Below the pieces are notes generated by a model that searched no databases, was not told the DNA's origin, and was given only the letters and a program-made list of their open reading frames with translations. Both the position numbers and the translations under genes were made by a program. Of a stretch of 64,000 bases of DNA, positions 43,256-54,196 are shown piece by piece. Each line of letters starts with the position of its first letter. Position 1 is the stretch's first letter. The stretch comes from Lathyrus oleraceus (Eukaryota > Streptophyta > Magnoliopsida > Fabales > Fabaceae), in contig NC_066584.1 of NCBI RefSeq assembly GCF_024323335.1, forward strand, positions 235,581,494-235,645,493, written 5' to 3'.

Positions 43256-45198
43256 GCCACAAGAAAACCTAAAGTGGGGGGGGCTTTTCCACATTTTTTC
43301 CCTTTTGCCGTTTTCGCTTTTGCATAGTTTCTTTTCCAGCAGCTTAGGCATTGTTTATTACGAGTTCTACACTACTTCCCTTGCAATTTCCCATTTCCTT
43401 TTTAGCATTTGGTTAATTCTTTTCGCACAATAGTTTCTACAACGGAAACTATTGTGTACCTTTTTACCGAATCTAACCTTACGTTAGGATCTAGTTTATT
43501 TCCTTCGTTTTAATTTGTTGTTTAATTGAAAAATCCAAAAACAAATCCTACCGGCTTGTGGTGGAGTGTTCAGGACTACTGTTTAACTTACTCCGGGTAA
43601 CCCTAAAGGAAACCCTGAAGGAAAAGCCAGCGGCTCCGCCCAACTCAATCCGGCATCAACCCTAAGAGTGCCAATTCAAGGTTGCAATTCAATTGCAAAC
43701 AGGTTTGCGTTACTATCGCCGCTTTATGTTCCGTGTGATACCATAATTGAATTCATAAATATATTTGAGGTTCTGCATGTAGACTTAAGTATGCCTGAAC
43801 ATCATGAATGCTATCCATGATGTGCCTGTAATTCAATGTCATAAAATTCAAGGTTCCGGAGACGGTACGATTGCCAAATTCAAAATCCGTGGCCGCTCGC
43901 TAGCACATCACTAAGCGAGCCTGTAGCGAATATTCGCTAAGCCTTCGCTAGGCGAAGCAGAGGCGAATGTACCAGTAGCTGTTCTTATGTTTCGTTTTAT
44001 GTTTGCCTTATTGTAATCATGCATTATTTGGCCTTATGACTATTGGGTTCATTCTGTAGTGCAATTCTCAATTGCACTTTACTTGGTATTCTCACCCGTG
44101 TGTTTAATTTGTTTAAAGCTTGCATATTCTCGAAGAAGCGGCCGGCTAGGTATTCCGCTTTACTTGTGGGATACCCCTTATGGAGATGGATTTGGAATTA
44201 CATGATCACTTTTAATGTTGCCTAATTAATTTTAAGGATGAGATTCATCCTAATTGCCTAATCAATTTTAATGTGGATATGTATCTTAATTATTTAAATG
44301 ACTATAAGATGGAAACCCATCTTAAATACTTAATTAATTGTAAAACATGGCCTTTGAATATGTGATCTTGGACCTCTCTTTATTGCCTTACGATATTACA
44401 GTATTACGGTCATGTCCCGCGAATGTAGGGATACACTTAGCAACGGCCCTTCGGTTAACTCATCATAAATCATCATAGTCCCTCGGATGTTGCCTTCGAA
44501 AATACGATTTTGTCCCTCGATGACCCTTCGGTGTAGCCTACGGTTAAATGATGATCGTCCCTTCGAATGCTAAGGTATCCTTACAACTGTTGCCTTCAAT
44601 GACCTATCGATGACCCTACGATGATCCTTAAATATCCAAAGGGTAAAATTACTTACTTCTCAATAGTAAGGACAGTTTTACCCTCATAAGGATAGGAAAC
44701 GTTCATAACGACCTTAGGAAGGTATAACTCTCAATTGCTGGATCATAACCTAAAACATTTCCCACCCCTCACACCTCGCAAATCCTAGAAAATCACCACT
44801 TGGTATACATTCATACTAGAATCATTACCAAGTTACATTTTTCTAAACTGTTTTTTCTAAATCAAACGAGATAAGTACTTTGTATACACTCATACGAGAA
44901 TCATTACAAAGTTAAACTCTCTTTTCGAAACATTTTTAAACAATTCACCAACACTTTTCAGACAAAAATATAAGTGATCCAGCAATTAAGAGCCCATGGA
45001 TAACCATGGATACAAAGGGTGCTAATACCTTCCCTTTGTATAATGTACCTCCCGAACCTAAGAATCTAAATTAAGGTCTTTCCTGTTCTTTTCCACCTTT
45101 CCTTATTGGATAAAAGAAAAGTCGGTGGCGACTCTTGCTATCCGCGACATTACGATAAAAAGCAAAATACCCCAAGTCAGTTCACCGTATGACAGAAC

Positions 45199-45216
45199 TG
45201 GCGACTCTGCTGGGGA
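45199..45216 (+). other. Ogre primer-binding site
   Basis: TGGCGACTCTGCTGGGGA, four bases after the LTR end, complementary to a tRNA ending GAGTCGCCA; an arginine tRNA is the reported Ogre primer. Confidence 0.85.
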
Positions 45217-45921
45217 CACTTTAAAAAGAGAGGTTACCTTAAAAACAAGATCACTTATTCCAAATTGTCTGATTTACTTTTAAGGGATTGCTTGGGTATT
45301 TTTGAGTGAAAGATCCTACACCCGGATCTAGTGTACCTTAGGTAAGTAGCAATAGATCATCGCGACTATCCGGCGTATACTGGAATGGTTAAAATGATGG
45401 CTACGGTTAATGTGACACTTTGGATGTCCTGATGTTCCTCATGTTCACTTGAGGAAAAATTTGGCTTCCGCGTGGTGTCATTAAAGCATTAACCAGACCT
45501 TTAGAACCCTAATTGACTCATCCTGGCCATTAGAAAGTAGTGAGATAACTGACTTCGGTTCCGACTGGGGTTGGTTGAGACTCGATACTACACTCTTTGA
45601 GATTGGACTTTAGGGAAGCTTCGGTCAACCACTTGGTGTTGCACTGAAGTGGACTTAAGGAAAGGTCGATGATTTGAGATCCTTTTAGAACCCGGTTACT
45701 ATTCTAGGACAGGTTGAACCAACCAAACTTCAGTGGGGAGGGTACTTACCTATGGAACTCATGCAAGCCTTAAAACCTAGGAATGATGGTTGTGTGACTT
45801 GCTTGCGCTTGTTATTTATTTAACCTCATAACATCATAACATCATAACATCATGACATCATAACATTGTACTAACCATTTCAAGGACTTAGGGATTTAAC
45901 TTTGCTCTGTTTTGTAAAGCT
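45217..45921 (+). other. Ogre leader before ORF1
   Basis: No ORF. It contains a run of CATCATAA/CATCATAACAT repeats at about 45,830-45,870 and CTTCGGT words. Nothing else recognised. Confidence 0.6.
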
Positions 45922-47249
45922 ATGGCTCCCAGGAAGACCATCCAGATTAATCTTGTAGCAATCTCTCCTCAACTCAAGAACTTAGTGTCAGAACTTTCCG
46001 ATCATGCCCAGTTCATCATGAAACACGGTTCTCTCCTCAATTTGGTTACCACTGGTTTCAAAGAAGATATGATGAGAGTTTTATTCCAGTTCTTCGACCC
46101 TAAACATCATTGCTTCACATTCCCAGATTATCAGTTGGTACCTACACTGGAAGAATTCTCCAGACTGCTTGGGATACCTATCCTTGATCAAATACCTTTC
46201 AGTGGTTTAGAAAAGGTTCCGAAGCTGAAGAAGTTGCCGCAGCTTTACACATGACGAAGTCCGACATTGAAGCTAATTGGGTAACAAGGAGTGGAGTTAA
46301 GGGTTTACTTGCCAAATTCCTGACAAATAAGGCCCGAGAATTCTTAAAAGTTATGAATGTCTGTGCTTTCGAAGACATCCTGGCATTGCTAATCTATGGC
46401 TTGGTGTTATTCCCTAATCCAGACCAATTCATAGACATGAATGCTATTAAGATATTTCTCACTCATAACCCTGTACCTACCTTGCTAGGAGACATTTTGC
46501 ATTCCCTCCACGCTCGTACCATGAAGAAGCAAGGGACTCTCATGTGCTGCATACCTTTGTTGTCTAGGTGGTTTATTTCGCACCTTCCTCAATCAGTCTT
46601 GAAGAACGAGCAGAATTTGAAATGGTCTCAAAGGATAATGTCGCTCTCCCACCCAGACATCTGTTGGTGTCCTCAGTTCAAGGAAAATGTTACCATCATT
46701 GACCGTTGTGGCGAGTTCCCTAATGTACCACTCCTAGGAATAAGAGGAGGTATTACTTATAATCCTGCTTTAGCTCTGCGACAGTTTGGCTGTGCTCGAA
46801 GAGAGGGTCCACATGAAATGATCATCGAAGGCATTGTGTTCGACTATGACAACGATTCCCAAGGCCTCCGTCAAAGATTTGTACGAGCTTGGGGCATGGT
46901 GAAGAGAGGTACGTTAGGACAGAAAAATTTTATTCCTATGGAACCTTATCTCAGATGGGTACACGCCAGAGCTCGTGAACTTGTCATGCCATATCTTGCA
47001 ATCGGACCTCAGATTGTCGAACCTGAAGCTGAAGGAGGTGCTCCTCAGATCATTCCTTATCCAGATATGCCTACCAATGTTGAGGAACTAAAGAGATCCT
47101 GGATCCAGTTGAGAGAAGAAAGGGATACTTTCGAGACTCAGTTCGTCGCAGAAAGGGAGAAAGTGTTAGAACTTACCAGTCAGCTTAATGAGGAACGAAG
47201 ACTCAATGCGTATCTTCGCCCAAAAAGAAGTCGCCCCTGGGAGACTTGA
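45922..47249 (+). pseudogene. Ogre ORF1, PMD-like, with a frameshift
   Basis: Starts MAPRKTIQINLVAISPQL at 45,922. A frame change near 46,215-46,225 joins the first 100 codons to the frame that continues to 47,249 (about 440 residues if joined). The block FPDYQLVPTLEEFSRLLGIPI (about 46,120-46,185) matches the PMD-type 'TL-E---LLG-PI' pattern also seen in MULE-1. The middle has ALLIYGLVLFPNPDQFIDM. The end is a predicted coiled coil (LREERDTFETQFVAEREKV). Ogre elements are defined by such an extra ORF upstream of gag; its role is not established. It lies in the same orientation as gag and just before it. Confidence 0.85.
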
Positions 47250-47459
47250 GTTTTCATTGTATTTTTATTATTATTCCTTTTGTAATGAACATTGATCAAA
47301 GAAATTAGCAATAAACATTTCTCTCTCGTTGGTGATTTACGCAAAGTTAAATTCCAAAAGTCCTTGAAAACATTTCATGCATTGCATAACATAACATAAC
47401 ACTGCATAACAGGTATTTTACAAGTTCAATGTTCTCACAATTCGATTACAAACAGAAAA

Positions 47460-49232
47460 ATGGATCTCGAACAAACTGTCAAAGATCTCCAGACTCAGAA
47501 TGCTCAATTCAAGGAGATGATGCTAAGCTTATCCAAGGGGCAGGAGGAACTGAAGGCTTTTTTGCTCGAAAAGAAGAAAGACAAGAAAGTTGTGAGTTTC
47601 ATTAACCCGGGAAGAAGGCGTAAAGGACAGGCCACAGGAGTCAAGTTTGGAATCCCGAATGGTCCAGAAGAGGGGGCGGAGAATGATTCAGAGGAAGAGA
47701 ATGCTGATTTCTCCAACCCTGAGGATGACGATGAAGATTATGAAAATGAACAGTACTCTCCGAGAGATGATAAGTACAAATTGCTGGAAGAACGTATGCT
47801 AGCTATGGAGGGTCAGAAGGCGCCCGGTCTGGACTTCGAAAGTTTGGGTCTGGTCTCCGATGTGACCATTCCTCGCAAATTCAAGATCCCCACTTTCACT
47901 AAGTACGATGGTGCGTCTTGTCCTCAGATGCATCTGAGAGCTTATGTGAGAAAGATTCAGCCGCATACCACTGACAGGAAGCTATGGATCCATTTCTTCC
48001 AAGAGAGCCTGTCTGGCACACAGTTGGAATGGTATTATCAGCTCGAGAGCTCTGACATCCGCACCTGGACTGATTTAGCAACAACTTTCTATAAACAGTA
48101 CCAGTATAACTCTGAACTAGCACCTACCCGGCTACAGTTGCAGAATATGACTATGGGATCTAAAGAAAGCTTTAAAGAATATGCTCAAAAGTGGAGAGAT
48201 TTGGCTGGCAGAGTCAAACCCCCTATGACTGACAGAGAATTTGTGGACATGTTCATGGGCACACTGACCGGCCCATTCTACAACCATCTACTGGGAAGTT
48301 CTTCATCAGGTTTCACTGAACTTATATTGACAAGTGAACGTGTTGAAAGCGGCATCCGAAGTGGAAAGATACAGGCGGCTGCCTCTGCAAGCACCAAAAG
48401 GTCCTATCAGGGGAGGAATGAATCAAATGCTGTGTACGGTCAAAAGGGTCGTAACAAGAAAAACCGTGACCATGACATCGGAGCAGTTACGATTGCAGCA
48501 CCACCATCTCAAAACTTCCAGCCCAAACAAGACAGGCCAAGAAGGCAGTTTACCAGGATCAATATGACCTTGGCACAGGCACTGCAGGGAATGCTAAAGG
48601 CAAATTTGATCACCCTCAGAGATCCTCCTACAAATCCCAACACTACCTCTTCTCGTTATAATCCCAATGCCAGGTGTGCATATCACTCCGATAGCCCCGG
48701 GCATGATACAAACGATTGCTGGTCATTGAAGAATAAGATTCAGGATATGATCGAAGCTGGAGAAATTGAGTTTGAGCCTCCGGAGACTCCTAATGTCATT
48801 ACTGCCCCTATGCCTAATCATGACAAGACGGTTAATGCCGTGGATGATGACGATCACGTTTCCAATGTGGCGGACTTAACATCTCCTCTCCCGATCATAA
48901 AGAGGAATTTATTGCAAGCTGGTTTATTTCCAGGTTGTGCTGAAGATTGCAATCTCTGCATACTCCGGCCCGAGGACTGTTTGAAATTGAAGAATGGTAT
49001 TCAACGGCTGATGGACGATCGTACAGTTCTCTTCGAAAGGATTCCTAAGGCGGAAAACCCTATTGAAGAAATATCTGTGATTGCTAGGTCCAAAGTTCCA
49101 GTGAAGATTACCGCTACCAGGGCGCCTGTGAAGATTACTGCTGAGCCCAGGGTTGCTCCCCTAATCATCACTGCACCTGGCCCGATCCCGTATTCCTCAA
49201 GCAAAGCTATTCCGTGGAATATGTGGCGGTGA
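47460..49232 (+). CDS. Ogre gag, ending at a frameshift into protease
   Basis: 590 codons from MDLEQTVKDLQTQNAQF. An N-terminal coiled coil is followed by an acidic linker (47,680-47,780). The gag core follows (DRKLWIHFFQESLSGTQLEWY, about 47,965-48,035; FVDMFMGTLTGPF, about 48,240-48,280), then a basic region (KGRNKKNRD) and the Cys/His motif CAYHSDSPGHDTNDC (about 48,676-48,720). Near 49,215-49,230 one extra base changes IPWNYGGD-like sequence into IPWNMWR-stop; the minus-strand Ogre-type element reads IPWHYGAD there. Without it, gag would run on into protease. The product forms the particle shell and binds RNA. Confidence 0.88.
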   Translation: MDLEQTVKDLQTQNAQFKEMMLSLSKGQEELKAFLLEKKKDKKVVSFINPGRRRKGQATGVKFGIPNGPEEGAENDSEEENADFSNPEDDDEDYENEQYSPRDDKYKLLEERMLAMEGQKAPGLDFESLGLVSDVTIPRKFKIPTFTKYDGASCPQMHLRAYVRKIQPHTTDRKLWIHFFQESLSGTQLEWYYQLESSDIRTWTDLATTFYKQYQYNSELAPTRLQLQNMTMGSKESFKEYAQKWRDLAGRVKPPMTDREFVDMFMGTLTGPFYNHLLGSSSSGFTELILTSERVESGIRSGKIQAAASASTKRSYQGRNESNAVYGQKGRNKKNRDHDIGAVTIAAPPSQNFQPKQDRPRRQFTRINMTLAQALQGMLKANLITLRDPPTNPNTTSSRYNPNARCAYHSDSPGHDTNDCWSLKNKIQDMIEAGEIEFEPPETPNVITAPMPNHDKTVNAVDDDDHVSNVADLTSPLPIIKRNLLQAGLFPGCAEDCNLCILRPEDCLKLKNGIQRLMDDRTVLFERIPKAENPIEEISVIARSKVPVKITATRAPVKITAEPRVAPLIITAPGPIPYSSSKAIPWNMWR

Positions 49233-50482
49233 TGTTTACGTCCATGGCGTGAAGCAAGTGGATAATGCTGCTAATACTAATGGCATCGTTGGGACTAGTA
49301 AAATTACTCGAAGTGGAAGGATCTTCTCTCCAGAAATCTCACCTCCTGTCCTTGAAACTCGAGGAAAGGAACCAGTCAATCCTTCTCAGTCAGAGACACC
49401 GGTCGAAGTTACTCCCGAAGATGTTGCCAAACAAGAAATGGAAGAAGTGCTGAAAATCATTCGCAAGAGTGATTTCGATGTGGTAGAACAGTTGGGGCAT
49501 ACCCCGTCTAAGATCTCGATGTTATCCTTGCTGTTATCTTCTGAATCTCATGCCAATGCATTGATAAAATTCTTGAAGACTGCTCATGTGCCTCAGGAAA
49601 CATCTGTCGATCAGTTCGAAAATTATGTTGCTCACTTGGCTGTTGACAATGGCCTAGGCTTTTCCGATGCTGACCTGACACCAGCGGAAAGAATCACAAT
49701 AAAGCCCTGCATATCTCCATTGAGTGTAGGGGAATCACTTTGTCTCATGTGTTGATCGATAATGGCTCTTCCTTGAATGTGCTGCCGACAGCTGTGCTGG
49801 ATAAGCTGGATTGTAAAAGCATTGAACTGAAACCTAGTGACATTGTGGTACGTGCTTACGATGGTGCGAAGAGTGTTGTCCATGGCGAAGTAGTCCTGCC
49901 TATCAAGATAGGACCTCAAGTCTTCAACACTACCTTCCATGTAATGAACATTCGTCCTGCCTATTCCTGCTTACTGGGACGCCCTTGGATTCATGGGGCA
50001 GGCGCTGTAGCCTCGTCTCTCCATCAAAAGTTGAGGTATCCCACAAAGGGCAAAATTGTCACCGTGTGTGGAGAAGAAGAGTACATTGTCAGTAGTGTGC
50101 ATACCTTCAGATACGTCGAGATGGATGGTGAATTCATTGAGACTCCTTGTCAGTCATTTGAAGTAGTTCCTCCGACCAATCCTGTCCTTAAGCCAACTTC
50201 CGGTGTGCCCAAGGTTATTCGTGCTCCTCCTGCTATGATTTCTCTGAAGGACGCTCAAGCCGTGGTTGAAGATGGTGGTCGTACTGGCTGGGGTCAATTG
50301 ATCAACGTACCGTACAAGTCTGACAAATTTGGCCTGGGGTTCAGCTCTGACAAGAGTCAAATTAATGCTGTAGAAGATGCTGACAGCGATTGCGACCTGG
50401 ATAGCTGGATTTTCCCAACAATTGGTGACGGACTCAATAATTGGAAGGCTGAAGACACTATCCCGATTTCCTTTAGTCAGGA
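49233..50482 (+). pseudogene. Ogre protease region, with a second frameshift
   Basis: Frame 49,249-49,690 carries SKITRSGRIFSPE and KSDFDVVEQLGHTPSKISML. Near 49,692 a base loss shifts to the frame of 49,740-50,482, which has the aspartic protease motif LSHVLIDNGSSLNVLP and, later, YSCLLGRPWIHGAGAV and DSDCDLDSWI. The active triad is D-N-G. The coding part ends at GA (50,482), directly before the intron; read through, the frame stops at 50,484. Lesions differ from those in the other element. Confidence 0.88.
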
Positions 50483-50727
50483 GTAATTGTTATTGTCTAT
50501 TTTAGTGTTGCAAATTTTTGTTTTTTTTACAATTGAACTTCTCCAAGCGTTGTGTCCATGCCCGGGGCACAATAGCTAATTTGTTAAGGGTTTTGTCATC
50601 TTCATAAGCATATTCATATTCAATAAATCAATGGACTTTTTGCATTCAAATATTGCGCTCTTTATCTTTTCTGTCATCTTCCAAACGAGCTATGTTTTCT
50701 TACACACACTCACGTAACGAATTGCAG
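50483..50727 (+). other. Ogre intron between protease and pol
   Basis: 245 bp, GA|GTAATT ... TTGCAG|A. Removing it joins the protease frame (codon split GA+A, Glu) to the pol frame and eliminates the protease stop. It is T-rich before the acceptor. An intron at this place is a known hallmark of Ogre. Some transcripts may retain it, giving Gag-Pro alone; that is inference here. Confidence 0.88.
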
Positions 50728-53700
50728 ATCCATACCCACTCTGGATCCTGTTGACAATAGTTCTACTACTGTTCATTATGACTTTGAAAATCCGATCTAC
50801 CAAGCCGAGGATGGAAGTGAGGAAGATTGTGAAGTACCTGGAGAACTTGCCAGACTGTTACTGCAGGAAGAAAGGACTATACAGCCACACGAGGAGTCAG
50901 TTGAGACTGTAAATCTGGGTACTGAAGTAAACAAGAAAGAAGTCAAAATAGGAGCAGGCTTGGAAAACAGTGTCAAGAGAAGGTTGATTCAGATGTTGCA
51001 TGACTATGTAGAGATTTTTGCTTGGTCTTATGAAGACACGCCAGGACTGGATACCGATATAGTGGTGCATCGACTGCCAACGAGGGAAGAATGTCGTCCT
51101 GTTAAGCAAAAGGTTCGTCGCATGCGTCCTGAAATGTCTGAGAAAATCAAAGCCGAGGTTATGAAACAATTTGATGCAGGTTTTCTGGCTGTTACTTCTT
51201 ATCCTCAATGGGTTGCTAATGTGGTACCAGTGCCGAAGAAGGATGGCAAGGTGCGAATGTGTGTAGATTACCGAGACCTGAATAAAGCGAGTCCCAAGGA
51301 TGACTTTCCACTTCCGCACATTGATGTTCTGGTAGATAACACCGCTCAACACAAGGTGTTCTCATTCATGGATGGATTCTCAGGTTACAACCAGATTAAG
51401 ATGGCACCTGAGGACATGGAGAAAACTACGTTTGTGACGCAATGGGGCACGTTCTGTTATAAAGTAATGCCATTTGGTTTAAAGAATGCAGGGGCAACGT
51501 ACCAGCGTGCTATGGTGGTTTTGTTCCATGATATGATCCATCATGAAATAGAAGTATATGTGGATGACATGATAGCCAGATCTCATACTGAGGAGGAACA
51601 TCTCGATCATTTATACAAACTGTTTGAGAGGTTGAAGAAATACAAGTTGAGGTTGAACCCGAACAAATGCACCTTTGGGGTAAGGTCCGGCAAACTCCTG
51701 GGCTTTATTGTCAGTGGTAAAGGGATTGAGGTTGACCCGGCCAAGGTGAGAGCTATTCAAGAAATGCCAGTTCCCAGTACAGATAAGGAAGTCAGAGGTT
51801 TCTTGGGACGCTTGAATTACATTGCCCGATTTATCTCCCATTTGACCGCCACCTGCAAACCCATCTTCAAACTACTGAGGAAGAATCAAGAGATGATATG
51901 GAATGACGAATGTCAAGAAGCTTTTGACAAAATCAAGAAATATCTCCAGGAACCTCCAATTCTGATGCCACCAGTTGAAGGAAGACCTTTAATCATGTAC
52001 TTGACCGTGTTAGAAAATTCAATGGGGTGTGTGTTGGGACAACATGACGAGTCTGGCCGAAAAGAGCATGCCATATACTACCTTAGCAAAAAGTTTACCG
52101 ACTGTGAAACAAGATACTCACTGCTCGAGAAAACTTGTTGTGCTTTGGCCTGGGCTGCTCGCCGACTGAGACAGTATATGTTGAATCACACCACTTTATT
52201 GATTTCTAAGATGGATCCTATCAAATACATATTTGAGAAACCCGCTCTCTCCGGAAGAATAGCAAGATGGCAGATGATTCTAACAAAGTACGACATCCAG
52301 TATACTACCCAGAAAGCAATCAAAGGAAGCGTGCTAGCCGATCATTTGGCTCATCAAGCAGTGGATGATTACCAATCTATGAATTTTGAGTTCCCAGATG
52401 AGGATGTCATGCTTGTTACTGATTATGAAGAACCTGGACCGGATGAAGGACCCGAACTAGGATCCCGATGGACTATGGTTTTCGATGGGTCTTCTAATGC
52501 ATTGGGCAATGGTGTTGGTGTGGTAATCATTTCTCCCGAGGGTTACCATACGCCATTCACTGCTAGACTATGTTTTCATTGTACCAATAATATGGCTGAG
52601 TATGAAGCATGTATTTTGGGACTCAAGGCTGCTATAGACCGGCGGGTCAAGTTTTTGAGTGTGTACGGAGACTCAGCATTAGTAATCAGTCAGATCAAAG
52701 GAGAATGGGACACTAAGCATCCGAATCTCATCCCTTATCGAGAGCGGGTGATGACATTAATCCCATACTTTGGAGAGATTACATTCGAACATATCCCACG
52801 AGAAGAGAATCAGTTGGCAGACGCATTGGCTACCATGTCATCTATGTTCAGAGTCAGATGGGACAACAAAGCTCCCATGATCACCATTGAGCGATTGGAT
52901 GAACCAGCACATTGTTATGAGCTTAATACTGATGAAGTGGAAGAGAAACCTTGGTTCCACGAAGTAAAAAGATATTTAGAAACTCAGGAGTACCCTGAGG
53001 GGGCATCTATCAATGACAGAAAATTCCTGAGGAAGTTCTCTGCTAAATTCTTTTTGAGTAATGGAGTATTATACAAACGTAACCACGATTCGACTTTGCT
53101 TCGCTGTGTGGATAAAAAGGAAGCAGAAAAGATTATGGGAGATATGCACGACGGTATTTTTGGGACTCATTCTAGTGGACATACGATGGCCAAGAAGATT
53201 CTGAGATCAGGGTATTATTGGTCTACCATGGAAGCTGATTGCCACCATCACTCCAGAACCTGTCACAAGTGCCAGATATATGCGGATAAAGTACATGCAC
53301 CTCCTGCTCCATTGAACGTGTTGACCGCACCTTGGCCCTTTGCAATGTGGGGCATTGACATGATTAGAGAGATTAAACCTACTGCTTCTAATGGACATCG
53401 CTTCATCCTTGTCGCTATTGATTACTTTACAAAGTGGGTAGAGGCCGCCTCATTTGCTTCTGTCACCAAGAATGTGGTGGCACGATTCATCAGGAATAAT
53501 CTCATTTGTCGGTATGGCATCCCTGAAAGAATTATCACTGACAATGGTACTAATTTGAACAACAAGATGATTACTGAACTCTGCACGCAGTTCAACATAA
53601 AGCACCATAACTCTTCTCCGTACCGACCAAAGATGAATGGCGCTGTAGAAGCTGCTAATAAGAATATCAAGAAGATCATACAAAAGATGACGGTGACGTA

Positions 53701-54049
53701 CAAAGACTGGCATGAGATGTTACCGTTTGCTCTCCACGGTTATCGCACTTCAGTACGCACTTCGACAGGAGCAACTCCTTTCTCTTTAGTCTACGGAATG
53801 GAAGCCGTTTTACCAGTGGAAGTTCAGATTCCCTCTCTACGAATCATGAAAGAGGCGGGCTTAGATGAAGATGAATGGATTCAGACTCGACTCGACCAGA
53901 TAAACTTGATCGATGAGAAGAGACTTGCGGCTGTTTGTCATGGACAGATATATCAGAAGCGCATGACCCAGGCATTTAACAAAAGAGTCAAGAGACAGGT
54001 GTATCAAATTGGCGACTTGGTGGTAAAGCGCATCACTACCACAAGGTGA
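50728..54049 (+). CDS. Ogre RT/RNase H/integrase polyprotein
   Basis: Open from the intron acceptor (50,728) to 54,049, about 1,107 codons. An acidic linker (NPIYQAEDGSEEDCE) is followed by RT (PVPKKDGKVRMCVDYRDLN, then YVDDM at 51,557-51,571), the connection/first RNase H (LLEKTCCALAWAARRLRQY), and a second archaeal-type RNase H (FDGSSN, MAEYEA, YGDSALV, ADALA). The dual RNase H is typical of Tat/Ogre. The integrase has the H-H-C-C finger (TCHKCQ), GIDMI (D at 53,357), TDNGT (D at 53,540) and GAVEAAN (E at 53,648). The frame ends early at VVKRITTTR-stop; the integrase tail (GKWTPTYEGPFVVKK) continues in other frames to about 54,196. All catalytic residues looked for are present. Confidence 0.93.
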
Positions 54050-54196
54050 TCCCAGAGGCAAATGGACTCCCACATACGAAGGGCCATTTGTAGTTAAGAA
54101 GGCATTCTCTGGTGGAGCCATGATGCTTTACTACAATGGACGGCGAAGACTTCCCGCATCCCGTGAACGCAGACATAGTCAAAAATACTACGCATA
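54050..54196 (+). pseudogene. Frameshifted tail of the Ogre integrase
   Basis: After the stop at 54,047 the sense resumes as GDPRGKWTPTYEGPFVVKKAF in another frame, then shifts again near 54,125. It ends ...KYYA-stop at about 54,196. The other element's tail (5,239-5,018) has the same order. Confidence 0.75.

Larger units (their letters stand above)
42651..45194 (+). repeat. Ogre 5' LTR
   Basis: 2,544 bp. It contains four GTGACG-NN-CGTCAC palindromes (43,025-43,107), TATAAATA (43,248-43,255), a G8 run (43,276-43,283), clustered TCGCTA/TAGGCGA palindromic words (43,904-43,975), repeated CCCTTCGGT/CCCTTCGAA words (44,450-44,575) and, near the end, GGTGGCGACTC. Confidence 0.95.
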
